Shown here piece by piece: positions 32,201 through 43,923 of a stretch of 64,000 nucleotides of DNA. The stretch lies in assembly GCF_033568475.1 (NCBI RefSeq), contig NW_027331831.1, forward strand, positions 1,798,001 to 1,862,000, written 5' to 3'. Source of the DNA: Henckelia pumila (taxonomy: Eukaryota > Streptophyta > Magnoliopsida > Lamiales > Gesneriaceae). Both the position numbers and the translations under genes were made by a program. Each line of letters starts with the position of its first letter. Position 1 is the first letter of the stretch. The notes below the pieces were generated by a model. That model did no database searches. It was given only the letters and a program-made list of their open reading frames with translations, and had not been told where the DNA came from.

Positions 32201-35200
32201 ATGATATCAATTTGATTGAGAAAAAATCAGGCAATAATACTGCTGCTCCGGAATTTAAGCGCCTAACAGCTATTGATACCGAGAAAGTGAAACATGGTCT
32301 GATACCTGCAATACTTAATGACAGCGATCATGGTGATGAATCAGATAGTGCCATGGATCATGACATTCCATCACCAATTGGAAAAGATTTCTCCGGAGAT
32401 GAATTATCGTTTAGGGAGATGTTTGATCCCTCAGCTAAACTTGAAACTGAAGTCAAGGTAAAAATGGGCTTCTTCTATGCCACGAAAGTCTCTAGGAACA
32501 TTTATAACATTGACATGTGGGACCTACATGGCACCACATAATGTAATTTATGATCTTGATGTATCATTTGGAACAAAACTATGAAAGGAAAAAAAATGTT
32601 TTCTATATTTATTATACTATTTAGGTGCTAATGTGCTTACACTTTCTGAAAATCAGGGTGAAAGTTATCAAGATGATATCGATCACATTCAACAAAAATC
32701 AAGCAATATGTCCACGCCAGAATTCAAACGCCAGACTGCTATTAGTTCTGGGAATGTGCAAAAAGGCTTGAGGCACACACCAAGGACCGCTTGCGATATT
32801 TTTAATCCCAAAGAATACTGGGAAAGAAAAAATACCCTGGATCGAGATATTTCATCACCAAGGGGAACAGATTCCTTAGATGATGAAGTGTCGGTCAGGG
32901 AGGAGTTGGATCCTACATCTGTACTTTTAGCCAATAACAAGGTAACTAAAGGCTTCTTATATATTGCTCTTGATGAAAGCCAACAGGAGCATTTATAACA
33001 CTGACACGTAGGACTTAAAAAAATCTGAAGTCGTCTCTATATTATTCTACTTTTTAGGTGCTCATGTACTTGTAATTTTCTGAAAATCAGAGTGATAGTA
33101 ATCAAGATGACATCGATCCAATTCAGCAGAAACCAGGCAATGTGGCTGCACCAGAATTTAAACGTCTGACTGCTTTTAATACTGAAAAGGCGAAACAAGA
33201 CCTGAGGTATATGCTGAGAAATGATTTTAGTTTTGATGATCCTGAAGTTGAAACAAAGGATGTGAAGGATCAATATATTTCATCACCAATGGAAAAGGAT
33301 TCATATGAAGATGGATTATCATTGAGAGAGACGTCACATCCATCAGCTGAACTTGAAGCCTCTGTCAAGGTTCTTGTTCTGCTGTGTAAGAAACAAGTTA
33401 AATGCAAATTTTCATCAATTTAGGTGCTAATATACTCATATGTTTCTGAAATATCAGAGTGAGAGTGATCGAGACAATGTGGATTCCATGCAACATAAGT
33501 CAGGCCATATGGGTGTGCCGGAATTTAGGCGTTTGACTGCTATTCACACTGGGAACTCGAAGAAAGGATTGCGGCATGCACTGAGCAATGATAGTTACCT
33601 AGTTAATCCCAAGAATACCAAGTATCATCAAGATATTTCATTTGACGTTGAATTGTCATTGAGTACGTTACATCCTGCAGCTGAGCCCGAAGCTGGTGAT
33701 AAGGTAAAAACAATCAACTGTGCAATATTTCTTGAATATGCAAAATCTGAAATAGAAAAAATATGTCTGGATATCTTTTAACTACCTAATAAATTTTCGG
33801 GTTACCCAGAATAAAACTCTTGATAATATGCCTGGCGTGGATAGTAAACAAGAATCAGGTTGAGCTTAACTTGGCCAGTTTTTCCTGTCTTGGCTGAGAT
33901 ATTAGGTTGTTGGGTATTTGTTTGCGTCACTGTGGGTCCTATACGACACTCATATTATCCAATGATAAAAAATGCACGAGTCTTATATATATATTTGTGT
34001 ATATATATTCTACCATTTAGTTGATCATATGCTATTTGCTATGAAAAATCAGAGCGACAGTGATCAAGAAGACGAAGATATCGGTTTTGTTCGACAAAAA
34101 TCAAGCAATATGTCAGCACCAGAATATAAGCGGTTGATCGCTATTCATGCCGGGAAGGTGAAAAAAGGCTTGAGGCATGCACTTAGAAATGTTAGTGGTA
34201 AAGTTAATCGACTTAGTTTGAGTGAACAAACACTTGAAAGGGCTGCAGCATCTTATCCAATGGATGTTGTCAGGTACACTTTTAAGTTATTTCCTAATTT
34301 GTAAAAGTTGTTGTCTGTTAAATTAATTTATTTTACACTGTCAGTTAACTGCTTCGGTGGACTATTTTCATGATTGTCCCATTCTTTTCTTATTTTTTTT
34401 ACCTTTTTCAGGTTCTCTCAAAAAAATATTTTGAGGGTATTTCCAAAGGGAACACGAGTAACCTCATCAAATTTTGACCCGACTATTGGATGGATGCATG
34501 GAGCTCAGATGATTGCTTTTAATATGCAGGTTAGTTCTGTTTCAGCTTGAGGCGAATTTTACTCTACTAGTGTAGAAAAATCAAAACCATATTCATATGA
34601 TCACGAATTAAGACAGACATGACTTTGGTACATAAAATCGCCATGACCATGAGCTTTTTTTTAGTTCAGTTGGTTTGCTGTGGAATGATGATATACTACA
34701 GAACATAACATTAACAATTTTCATGACCTTTACAAGTCACCTAAAAATCATTTTCTGAACTAAGAAGGGTAGATTAATCTATTTTACCATAAGTACTCCG
34801 TAATAGTTAGTTGATGTCAAATCACTTCTGTCATGTACGTAGCAGCACTGGCATTTAATGTTGGTTTTATTTTGTATCTTTGACCCAAAAGGGATATGGA
34901 AAATCTCTATGGACAATGCACGGAATGTTTAGATCTAATGGAGGTTGTGGATATGTGAAGAAACCCGATATACTCATGGAGAGAGGCCCAAACGACGTGG
35001 TCTTTGATCCCAAAATACAGTTGCCTGTGAAGAAAACCTTAAAGGTAAGTAAATTGTTTACAAGATAACTTTAGTTCCTCGAACAAAAAAAATGCATATG
35101 GTCATTGTATTTGATAGGTAAAAGTGTACATGGGCGATGGATGGCGTTTGGATTTCAGCCACACACACTTCGATTCATTTTCTCCACCAGACTTCTACAC

Positions 35201-35670
35201 AAAGGTAACTAGTATATGTCAAGCCATATATGGCACTTTATCTCATTATCTTACGAGCACGAAATCATTTTTATTTCCCAAGTCTTGCAAGAAATTACAA
35301 TAAAAAGCTGCCTAAAGTTGAGAAAACTGGTGTTAAAATTTCTTGACTTTTTCCCTTTACCATATGGTGATCTCAGGTTCAAATCATTGGAGTGCCAGCA
35401 GATGCAGCAAAACGAAAAACACGGATAATTGAGGACGATTGGGGGCCATATTGGGATGAAGAGTTTACATTCCCTTTAAGTGTTCCAGAGCTTGCATTGT
35501 TGAGAATCGAAGTACGGGAACATGACATATCAGATAAGGATGACTTTGGCGGGCAGACATGTTTGCCTATCCCGGAATTGAGACCAGGGATACGGGCTGT
35601 TCCACTGCATGACAAAAAGGGTCACAAACTCAAGTCCGTGAGGCTTCTTATGAGGTTTCAGTTTCAATGA
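29247..35670 (+). CDS. Phosphoinositide-specific phospholipase C, 13 exons, expanded X-Y linker
   Basis: Hydrolyses phosphatidylinositol phosphates at the plasma membrane in a calcium-dependent way. Exons: 29247-29570, 30806-31002, 31521-31656, 31768-32019, 32182-32457, 32657-32941, 33091-33369, 33458-33703, 34053-34273, 34412-34529, 34892-35044, 35118-35204, 35377-35670; every junction is GT-AG and in frame. Product about 955 aa: EF-hand-like N-terminus (1-108); X domain with His126 in [10 protein letters not shown], Glu156/Asp158 in GIELDLW, His172 in VLHGR, Glu206 in LEDH; the linker; Y domain from about 700 ([17 protein letters not shown]); C2 domain about 845-955 ending in LLMRFQFQ. There is no PH domain, as usual in plants. 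Plant PLCs are normally 560-610 aa; the excess comes from four extra linker exons. The ends resemble the PLC4/5/6 type. The catalytic residues are all present, so it is probably active. Confidence 0.9.
32182..33703 (+). repeat. Four tandem hybrid exons in the PLC X-Y linker
   Basis: Exons 32182-32457, 32657-32941, 33091-33369 and 33458-33703 are 276, 285, 279 and 246 nt, all multiples of three with phase-0 junctions. Each begins like the conserved exon at 34053 (an acidic S-D-S-x-Q-D head, then [10 protein letters not shown] and a [12 protein letters not shown] segment). Each ends like the 3' part of the exon at 31768 (SPRxKDS, DDxLSxRE, PSAEPEA-K). The introns are duplicated too: 'aggtgctaat' followed by 'ttctgaaaatcag' precedes several of these exons, and the starts of the introns at 32020, 32458 and 32942 are alike. 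This identifies repeated genomic tandem duplication, not retroposition. Confidence 0.88.
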
Positions 35671-37425
35671 TTTTTTCCATATTCTTTTACCCCATTTTTC
35701 TCTGTGGATATGTTCATATCTTTTCCTAGATGGGATTAAACTGTGAAAATGCTCACAAGTTCATTACTCAATCACAAGATTTTGCCTTGCGTGCAAAATT
35801 CAACTGCATGAGTATCAACCTAAGTGAAAATCGTGCCAAAAAAATAATGGAATTCATGGCATCTGATCTGATGGAACTGTCACGACGGTATTTCTCTACG
35901 GATTTGTCCATTCTATTGTACATATTATTATTCTATGTATAATTTTCGTATTTTTCTCGTCATATTATTTATACATCTATTAATTATTTATTTTACATCA
36001 ATCAAATCATTAAATATTTATCTTACATCAATCAAATATTGAATTTAAATTACTACATTACCCTTATAAATAATATTATTAATATTTTATTTATTATTAA
36101 AAAGACAAAATGGTGATTTATCATTTTTATATAAAATTTAATCTTTTAAATCAAATAAAATATAATATATCAATCAAATCAAATATTATATTAATTATAA
36201 TTTTTTATTTATTTTTTATTATATTATATTATTTATTTATGAATTATTTATCCTACACTCAAACCAAACAAAACCTTAGTATTATTAATCCAAAAACTAT
36301 AAAGAGACCAAGATTTTTTTTTTGGGTAATGATATACTACCACGAGAGTAATACTCACATGATAGATCCATGATTATTTTACACGTTGGGTTCATATTTT
36401 CCAGTGGAGCTGAACAATAATTTCTGCTCATTTGATGCAATGTAAGGACAAAAAACGTGCCATAACCCAAAAGCAAGCCAAATCAAACTCCACATACTCC
36501 AAATTCAAAGCCCTTCGGTTTCAATTGTAGATCCGGATTCTCCTCCAAAAATTGTTCTTCAGAATTAAATTATGAGTAACGTTTTCTTGAATATCTATTT
36601 TCACAAGAGATCGAGAATCATGAACCTATGGCAGAACGCCAAAGTTCTTATATTTATCAATATTAATGTCTGTCCAATAAATTTTGCAGCGGAAGAAATT
36701 CAATTTTCTCGAGAATGTAACCGAATAAATTAAATGCATTCATATGTTTTTTCTTCTCTATCTATATTTCATTTAGTTCGGAATTTAAGGTTTGATGGGT
36801 GACACATACCTCAAATCAGCTAAGGTTTGTTGTCCAAACAAGGTTTCCATTTCCGACTTGATAAATTTTAAATTAGTAGTAAGTACCATTTACTTTGGAA
36901 GCAACCTTTATTTCATTAATATTTAAAATTGAAATTTTTTAAGGGTGCAATCTCTGACCCTTTTTGCTACAAAAAAAATAAAAATAAAAATCTATAGTTT
37001 ATTGATGAGTGGCATATAGCCATATACCAACAAAATTTTCCTTCACAATTTTGACATTATTTCAATATAATGTAAGCTCGGGATGAATTCAAAACTTTTC
37101 TCCACTCGACTCAAATTAAAATTCTATAGTTTGAACATGAATCGAATATTTATTCGATTCAGCTCGATTTACGCAGTCCAACATAATCTATATAAATGCA
37201 AATATGATCCATTTCAAGATTTTATTTCAATGGAGCCAATGTATTTCCTTGCCTTGTGTTTCATGTTGAACAATCTTTCAAGAAAATCATCGTAATGTAC
37301 ACAGCTCGAACAAACCTTTAACACCACAAATATGTGGCAACATTTAGCTGAAAAAATCATGGAATCAATGGAAAATAATACCAAAAGAAAAAAGAATGAG
37401 ATTCTACAATTAGTTGGGTCTAATT
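35671..37425. other. Intergenic DNA between convergent PLC and receptor kinase genes
   Basis: Holds the two 3' UTRs (PLC from the left, kinase from the right) and AT-rich DNA. No open frame with a recognisable domain and no bounded mobile element was seen. About 35940-36290 is extremely AT-rich. Confidence 0.6.
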
Positions 37426-39792
37426 TCAATCGGAAGCAATGGAGATCTGACCACTAGAAATGCTGCCGTGGCTATCATCACACAGAGCCAATGCTCGTTC
37501 CAAGTTAACGACAATGTCAGTCATGGTAGGCCTATCTTTTCCTTCCAAATGCACACAATGCATAGCCGTGTAAGCCACCAGCTCCACAGCCTCGGATTCG
37601 TTCGTCTCCGGTGGACCAACTCTTGGATCCAAAATCTTAGCCAATTCTCCGGCCATAATCAACGGCACTGCATAATCCACCACGCTGATCGGTGAACCTT
37701 CTCCATTCTTGAATATAGCCCTCTTCCCTGTCAAAAGTTCCAACAACACGACCCCTAAGCCGTAAACATCGCTCTTTGTTGTCAATACGTTTAATCCATA
37801 ATATTCGGGATCAATGTATCCTACTGTGCCGGCAGCCTTCATCGGCCTATAGTCACTGTCATTTTCAGGCCCCATTAAAGATAATCCGAAATCAGACACT
37901 CTTGCTGTCCAGTTTGAGTCAAGTAATATGTTTGAAGACTTGATGTCACGATGAATAATGGGTGGCACGGCGTAGTTGTGGAGGTACTCGATCCCACGAG
38001 AGGCATCTAGTGCAATCTTGATCCTCATTTTCCAAGAATTCACGATGCTACTGCTCTTTTCAGCGTTGCTCTTGTCATGCAAATGATAATGAAGCGCCCC
38101 ATTCTTCATATACTCATAAACCAACAGCCTTTCATCCCTTTCATCACAATAACCAACCAACCTAACCAAATGCTTGTGGTGTAGCCTTGATAAGAAGGAA
38201 ATTTCCGACTCAAACGCGCTCTCCTTTTCTTGAAATTTCTTTGTTTTTGGCCCTGTTTCACTTCTTTTTATAGCAACTTCACGGCCATCATGCAATTTCC
38301 CTTTGTAAACGACCCCGAAACTCCCTTCACCAATCTTGTTCTCCAACGAAAAGTTATTAGTGGCAGCGACAAGGTCGGAAAACAAGAACTCCTCCCCCCT
38401 ATCCATGTGTTTGGAAGACGGTCCACTCCTCTGGCGCCTCATAAGGATCGAGGCCTGGCGCCTAAGAGTGGATGATCTCGAAGGCGGACTACTACTAGAT
38501 TGTTGAGCGCCATTAGCTACACCAATTGTTGGCTGCACAGAATTATGAATCTTCTTCTTGCCGAAACAGACTCCAGTCCACAAACAATAAATCACAGAAC
38601 AAATGCCCCCAAGGCCCCCCACCGATCCAACAATAACGAGAACAAGTAAACCCGTTGTAAGCCCTTTAGAACGAGAAGATCTAATAACAATCACCGGTGG
38701 TTCTGGTGATGGAACTGGCGGTATCGAAACAGGAATATCACAAGGTCTACAAATATTGCCATTTCCGGAACAAAGTGTTTGAGATTCAGGATATACATTA
38801 CATGGACAAGAAGTATCCACACATGGCCCTGGAAGAGTCTTTAGCAAAGGCAGTTCAACCCCTGAAGAATGGAACTGATTAGGCCAACCAGCACCCCAAC
38901 AAATCACTGAAAAATTGCTAGTTGTTAATCCACATGTAAAATTCAACCCTGCAACTATGAATTCGAAAGAGACCCCATCAGTAATATTACTTGAATATTC
39001 ACCATTCCCACCCCAACAAGTAACTGTTCTATTCAATCTTCTGATTGCACAACTGTGATTTGCCCCCAAAGCCAGGCCTCTGTATTGGTATGCCGAATTC
39101 GAGGGCACATCCAATTGACCATTATCATTATTACCTTTACAGATAACGAATCCTGAATCATCTATTCCACAAGCATGTCTTCCACCAACCTGAATGTTCA
39201 ACATTGAGGAATTTGCAAATTGAGATTGAATTGAAGAAGAAATATCATTGCTCCCCCAGCAAAGAACCCGATTGCTGCTCTTCAAAACTCCACAAGAAAA
39301 TCCAATCCCAGATGAAATTACATCAAATTGTAAATTCCCAGATGAAGAAACCATATTTCCCCGCCAGCAAACTGCGTTTTCCGATGCAGTGACATTCGTT
39401 AACGCGCAAATTTGAGTGTCACCAATGGTGAGAGAAGTCAATAAAGCCGTGGTGCTGTCGTAAATTCTCTTCGGGCTGAAGGTGGTGTTCCAGCATAGAA
39501 GACTAAAACCTCCTGAGCGAACGCCACAAAGGGTGTCTCTTCCACCGGCTACGGCGTCGAATGGGACGGTGGGTAGGATCGGCGGAAGAAGCTGGCCATC
39601 CCGCCAGCATTGGACTCTCTGGATGGGTTGCGACGCCACTATGCTGCAGATAGTGGTAGCGGAGCCGTAGACCACAGCAAGTGTGGAGCCAGAGCCGCCG
39701 AGTGCATGGGCCCATCGCGGCAGTGAGGAGACGGCGGCGAGGAGGAGAATTATGGTAGCGGCGGCGGTGACGGCTGTGGAAGGTGTCGTCAT
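37426..39792 (-). CDS. CRINKLY4-related receptor-like kinase (CCR3/CCR4 type), intronless
   Basis: A single 788-codon frame from ATG at 39792. Residues 1-30 form a signal peptide. The ectodomain (about 31-350) has RCC1-like 'crinkly' repeats marked by recurring C-W and G-C pairs (VQCWRDGQ, LLCWNTT, AVCWRGN, VLCWGSND, TCWGGNGE, ICWGAGW), then a short Cys cluster (about 324-351) in place of the longer TNFR-like region of ACR4. A membrane span lies at about 378-406. The kinase domain (about 480-770) has the glycine loop GEGSFG (488-493), Lys509 in VAIK, HRD with Asp616, DFG with Asp634 and GTVGYIDPEYY, so it looks catalytically complete. ACR4 and its relatives act as surface receptors in epidermal and meristem signalling; the ligand here is unknown. 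Absence of introns is normal for this family. Confidence 0.93.
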   Translation of the reverse strand: MTTPSTAVTAAATIILLLAAVSSLPRWAHALGGSGSTLAVVYGSATTICSIVASQPIQRVQCWRDGQLLPPILPTVPFDAVAGGRDTLCGVRSGGFSLLCWNTTFSPKRIYDSTTALLTSLTIGDTQICALTNVTASENAVCWRGNMVSSSGNLQFDVISSGIGFSCGVLKSSNRVLCWGSNDISSSIQSQFANSSMLNIQVGGRHACGIDDSGFVICKGNNDNGQLDVPSNSAYQYRGLALGANHSCAIRRLNRTVTCWGGNGEYSSNITDGVSFEFIVAGLNFTCGLTTSNFSVICWGAGWPNQFHSSGVELPLLKTLPGPCVDTSCPCNVYPESQTLCSGNGNICRPCDIPVSIPPVPSPEPPVIVIRSSRSKGLTTGLLVLVIVGSVGGLGGICSVIYCLWTGVCFGKKKIHNSVQPTIGVANGAQQSSSSPPSRSSTLRRQASILMRRQRSGPSSKHMDRGEEFLFSDLVAATNNFSLENKIGEGSFGVVYKGKLHDGREVAIKRSETGPKTKKFQEKESAFESEISFLSRLHHKHLVRLVGYCDERDERLLVYEYMKNGALHYHLHDKSNAEKSSSIVNSWKMRIKIALDASRGIEYLHNYAVPPIIHRDIKSSNILLDSNWTARVSDFGLSLMGPENDSDYRPMKAAGTVGYIDPEYYGLNVLTTKSDVYGLGVVLLELLTGKRAIFKNGEGSPISVVDYAVPLIMAGELAKILDPRVGPPETNESEAVELVAYTAMHCVHLEGKDRPTMTDIVVNLERALALCDDSHGSISSGQISIASD

Positions 39793-40857
39793 GAAAGGGG
39801 CGTTGTAATCTGAGGGTGGTGTTGCCCCCTCATCTCATCTGTAGAGAGAGAAAGGGAAATGTTGTAGAGAGAGAAATAAGAGTGTGTGAGGTTCGTGTAC
39901 GTGTACATAAGCGGATAGTGTCAGTACGCATTCACATCTTCGTAGCTGTAGAATGGTCGCATGCTTTAACATTATATTTCCCTTTTTTTTTTTGGTAATA
40001 ATGTCAACTTACTATTATTCAATTATGTAATATTTTATAGTCCTAAATACAAATAAAGAGAAGTAGATTCTGTGGGAGAGGATGTGACGAATTTAACACA
40101 TCGATCGCTTCGACTGATAGTTTATAATAAAAAAAGTAATATTTTTGATATCACAAGTTTATTTGTTTGTAAATCATGTCAAGTAATAGATATGTCTCAC
40201 AAAATTAATATGTTTCAATTTTATAGTCTCGTATGAGTTTTTGTGAATAAATAAAGACTCTGCATCCATAACTAAAATGAAAAAGAATACTTTTTGATAT
40301 TGAAAAAAATACATTTCATGATTGTGTGACAGAGAATTTGGTTTGAATTTGTTTTACAAAAAATGGCAAAATCATACATACTATGATCACTTTTATTTGG
40401 GACGAATGAAAAAATAAATATTCTTCGTCTAAATCATTTAAGCTATATCTGAATAACTAAATTTTTATAATGAAATATTTTAAAATGCATGTGTATTATG
40501 TGTGCCTAATATACCGGTATGTGCAAGTGTAAAGGTAAGGAGAAGATTAGACTTTAGAGTATTTATTAGTATTAAATTAATTTGGAAAACATATATAGTG
40601 GGCACAATGCTGTTTAATTTTTGCCGCAATACAGTTGGGGGGGCTTTCTTTAAAAAAAAAAAGAAAAATTAATATAGAGCATGCGTAACCATAGCCTTGA
40701 ATGTTGAATGTCGCCACGGTTGACTATCATGAATTAAGCTTTTTAAAAAATAAATAAATCTCTGTCAAATTAAATTAAATACATATGATGTTTAATCAAT
40801 CAATAATAAAATTATGGGAATCATTCAAGCGTGATTGTGTTATATGTATATCATAGT
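39793..40857. other. Kinase 5' UTR/promoter and AT-rich intergenic DNA
   Basis: The first 60-100 bp upstream of the kinase ATG contain GAGAGA-type runs (39842-39873 on the plus strand), plausibly leader or promoter. The rest, up to the target duplication of the Tat element, is AT-rich with no gene seen. Confidence 0.5.
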
Positions 40858-41979
40858 TGATATCCTATTAAGATACCCCGGGTGGCTAGGACTCGGATGA
40901 TGGTATAACCCGAAAGGTTTAAGTACCCGGCAGCGTTAACTCCTCGGGACAGCGGAGCAGGTCCTAGCCCGACTATCTTTAGGAAGTGTGGTGATATCCT
41001 ATTAAGATACCCCGGGTGGCTAGGACCCGGATGATGGTATAACCCGAAAGGTTTAAGTACCCGGCAGCATTAACTCCTCGGGACAGCGGAACAGGTCCTA
41101 GCCCGACTATCTTTAGGAAGTGTGGTGATATCCTATTAAGATACCCCGGGTGGCTAGGCCCCGGATGATGGTATAAGCCGGAAGGTTTAAGTACCCGGCA
41201 GCATTAACTCCTCGGGACAGCGGAGCAGGTCCTAGCCCGACTATCTTTAGGAAGTGTGGTGATATCCTATTACGATACCCTGGGTGGCTAGGCCCCGGAT
41301 GATGGTATAACCCGGAAGGTTTAAGTACCCGAAAACATTAACTCCTCGGGACAGCGAAGCAGGTCCTAGCCCGACTATCTTTAGGAAGTGTGGTGATATA
41401 TCCCGGGTGGCTAGGACCCGGGGAATACCCCGGATGATGGTATAACCCGAAAGGTTTAGGTACCCGGGCCATAGGCCTGGGAAGCCCTGGAGATCCTGGG
41501 AAGACGAAAGAAGCCCGGATAAAAATAGGGGAGCCAGGAATCTAGGAATAACCCTTCGGAGGGTAGAAAAGGAAGGAAAGTTGGTGGGACCCGAGTTTTT
41601 CTATTCTTAGGGCCAGAAACAGCCACGTCTACTTAGAGTATGTCAGGTTCAAATCACAGACCAAATCATTACTAACCACGTTCCAACGGAGTGGGCTCTT
41701 TCCAGAAATTACGGGGTGTCTAAATCACACGTGGTAACCATATCATCCTCCTGCAGGCTGTCAGTGAGCCCATACCCGATAATCATTGAGGGCTCGGGCA
41801 GACGAGTATAAAAAACCTAGGGAGAATCTCTCGAGAGGCATCATCATAATTCCGCACGCACTCAATCACTCTCTCAAATATCTGTATAAACTTCTTTTCC
41901 AAACCAACAAGGCACTCGCCTATCTTCTCATCTGGGAATTTACCCATTTCCGGGTACTCATTTTATGATAAACGCATTA
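40858..41979 (+). repeat. 5' LTR of the Tat element, with four 134-bp tandem units
   Basis: Starts TGATATCC directly after the target duplication. Four 134-bp units begin at 40858, 40992, 41126 and 41260, each opening with tgatatcctatta; a truncated fifth starts at 41394. The last base pair of the LTR is TA where the 3' LTR has CA, a single C-to-T change. The unique part (about 41480-41979) contains the promoter. Confidence 0.85.
41807..41815 (+). promoter_or_regulatory. TATA box of the Tat 5' LTR
   Basis: TATAAAAAA lies about 170 bp before the LTR end and is also present in the 3' LTR (from 62415). Its position fits initiation inside the LTR about 30 bp downstream, near the CATCATCATAATTC run. 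Confidence 0.6.
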
Positions 41980-41998
41980 TTGGCGCCGTCTGTGGGAA
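41980..41998 (+). promoter_or_regulatory. Primer binding site of the Tat element
   Basis: TTGGCGCCGTCTGTGGGAA directly follows the LTR. TGGCGCCG-type sites are usual for Tat/Athila-related elements; I do not assign the tRNA. It clearly differs from the initiator-Met site of the two other Ty3/gypsy elements in this window. Confidence 0.7.
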
Positions 41999-42018
41999 AG
42001 TGAGTTCAAGGCGTAGAT

Positions 42019-43923
42019 ATGACCATCATTGATGATCCAGAAAGCTCTCATCGAGCAGTGGCCGCAATTCAAGAACAAATGAATGCTATGGTGGATGCTG
42101 CTGTACAAAGAATCATGGCAATACAGCAAGAAGGAGGAAAGGATGGCCAAGGAAAGGAGAATGAAAAAGGATTAGAATGAGAAAAAGAACAGGAGTTGAG
42201 GCCCGAAAAAGAGAAGAGCAAAGGCATAAACTTGGAAGAGGAGGGAAACTCGCATGCTGGGTCTTCAAATATCACTATGGCGGGAGAGTTGGAGATGCTG
42301 AAACAAAAAATACAAAAGCTGGAGAACACAGACCCGCGGGAATCTTCGCGGGTCAAAAGCTTGGGCTACCCTTTTTCCCCGGAGATCATTGGGGAGCCAC
42401 TGCCGGTCTATTTCAAGTCTGCCAAAATCAAGGAATATGATGGTAGCACCGATCCCGAGGAGCATGTGACTCGGTTTGAAAATGTGGCCATGTTACATTG
42501 TTATGGCGATCAAATTAAGTGCAAGGTATTTCTGACTACCTTGGTGGACTCTACTCAAAGGTGATTCAAAAACTTGGAAGAAGGTAGTATTAAGGCTTTC
42601 AAAGAATTCCGGGAAGTCTTTTTACAACACTTCAGCAGTAGCAAGCGATATAAAAAAACTACTCTTAGCCTTTTTGAGATAAAGCAGTCGAACGAGGAGT
42701 CTCTGAGAGCTTATATTAAAAAGTTCAATAGAGTGGCCTTGGAAGTACCTGCGTGTGCACCGAAAACCAAAATCACCTCTTTCACACAGGAACTTAAAGA
42801 GGGAGAATTCTTCCGGTCTTTAGTCAAGAGGGCTCCCCGATACTTTGAGGACCTCTTGGCTTGAGCTGAGAAATATATCAACATGGAGGAAGCCCAGCGG
42901 CAGAAGAGGGAGAAAGACAATAAGGAAGCACACAGGGAGAAGGGAAACCAGAGTAATCCGAAAAGAAGAAGGCCGGATCAACCAGGGAGGCTTGCCACCT
43001 ATGCTCCTCACAGGATAACCCGGGATCGAGAGATTCATCTATGTGAGGAGAATGCCCAGTCGTTGCATCCAAAAAGGCCAGGAAAATATTGCTCGATACA
43101 TCGGGTAAACACCCATGACACCAGTGAGTGCCGGAGGCTCATATCAGAGCCAGGACAGTCTATACCAGAGGAAGCAAGGCATTTGGAGAAAAATCAGCGG
43201 GGACGTCCCTGGGTGCCACGGCTCGACATCACACGGGCCAATAAGCCCGACCCTCCGAAAACCCGGGAGATGACACCTCGAAGGCCAGACAAAGAACCCC
43301 GAGAGGGATCTTCTAAAGGGGTGATCAACATGATTTCGGGAGGATCCACTGATGGGGACTCTAATAGGGCTCGAAAATCTTGGAGTAAAAAAGAAATCCT
43401 GGGAATCGAGGCCCGGAGGCTGGACCCCAGCCCAATCATTACATTTGGGCCGGGGGATTTGGAAGGAGTGTGTCTGCCTTACAACGACGCTTTACTTATC
43501 CGGGCTCAAGTTGCTAACTATGACGTGAGAAAGGTGTTTATGGATTCAGGGAGTTCTGTAAATGTCATCTTCCAAGAAGCATTCGAGCAAATGGACTTAC
43601 AAGGGTGTGAGATCCATCCCGTGAAAACATCTCTGTATGGGTTCGCAGGACATACCGTTCGGCCCAAGGGAGAAGTGTGGCTACCAATCACCCTGGGATC
43701 GGGTGATATAAAGAAGACTGTCATGGCCCTCATTACTGTGGTGGAAGCCCCGTCTTCCTACAATATCATCCTAGGAAGACCGACCCTAAATTCTTTTATG
43801 GTTGTCGCTTCTGCATACCACCAGAAGAACAAATTCCCGGTGGAAAATCAAGTGGGCGAGGTAAAGGGAGGATCAGCATTCCTCTCGGTGATGTTATGCG
43901 GACACCATCCGGGTGGACAATAA
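42019..43923 (+). pseudogene. Tat gag and protease, broken by stop codons
   Basis: ATG at 42019. In-frame TGA codons at 42178, 42562 and 42862 each interrupt an otherwise continuous gag; all three could derive from CGA or TGG by a C-to-T or G-to-A change, as expected after methylation. The capsid region (about 42380-42860) has the FLTTLVDSTQR and FREVFLQHFSSS blocks. The zinc-binding motif is YCSIHRVNTHDTSEC (about 43090-43134). The aspartic protease active site is DSGSSVNVIF (about 43543). A frameshift shortly before 43923 separates protease from reverse transcriptase. Confidence 0.85.
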
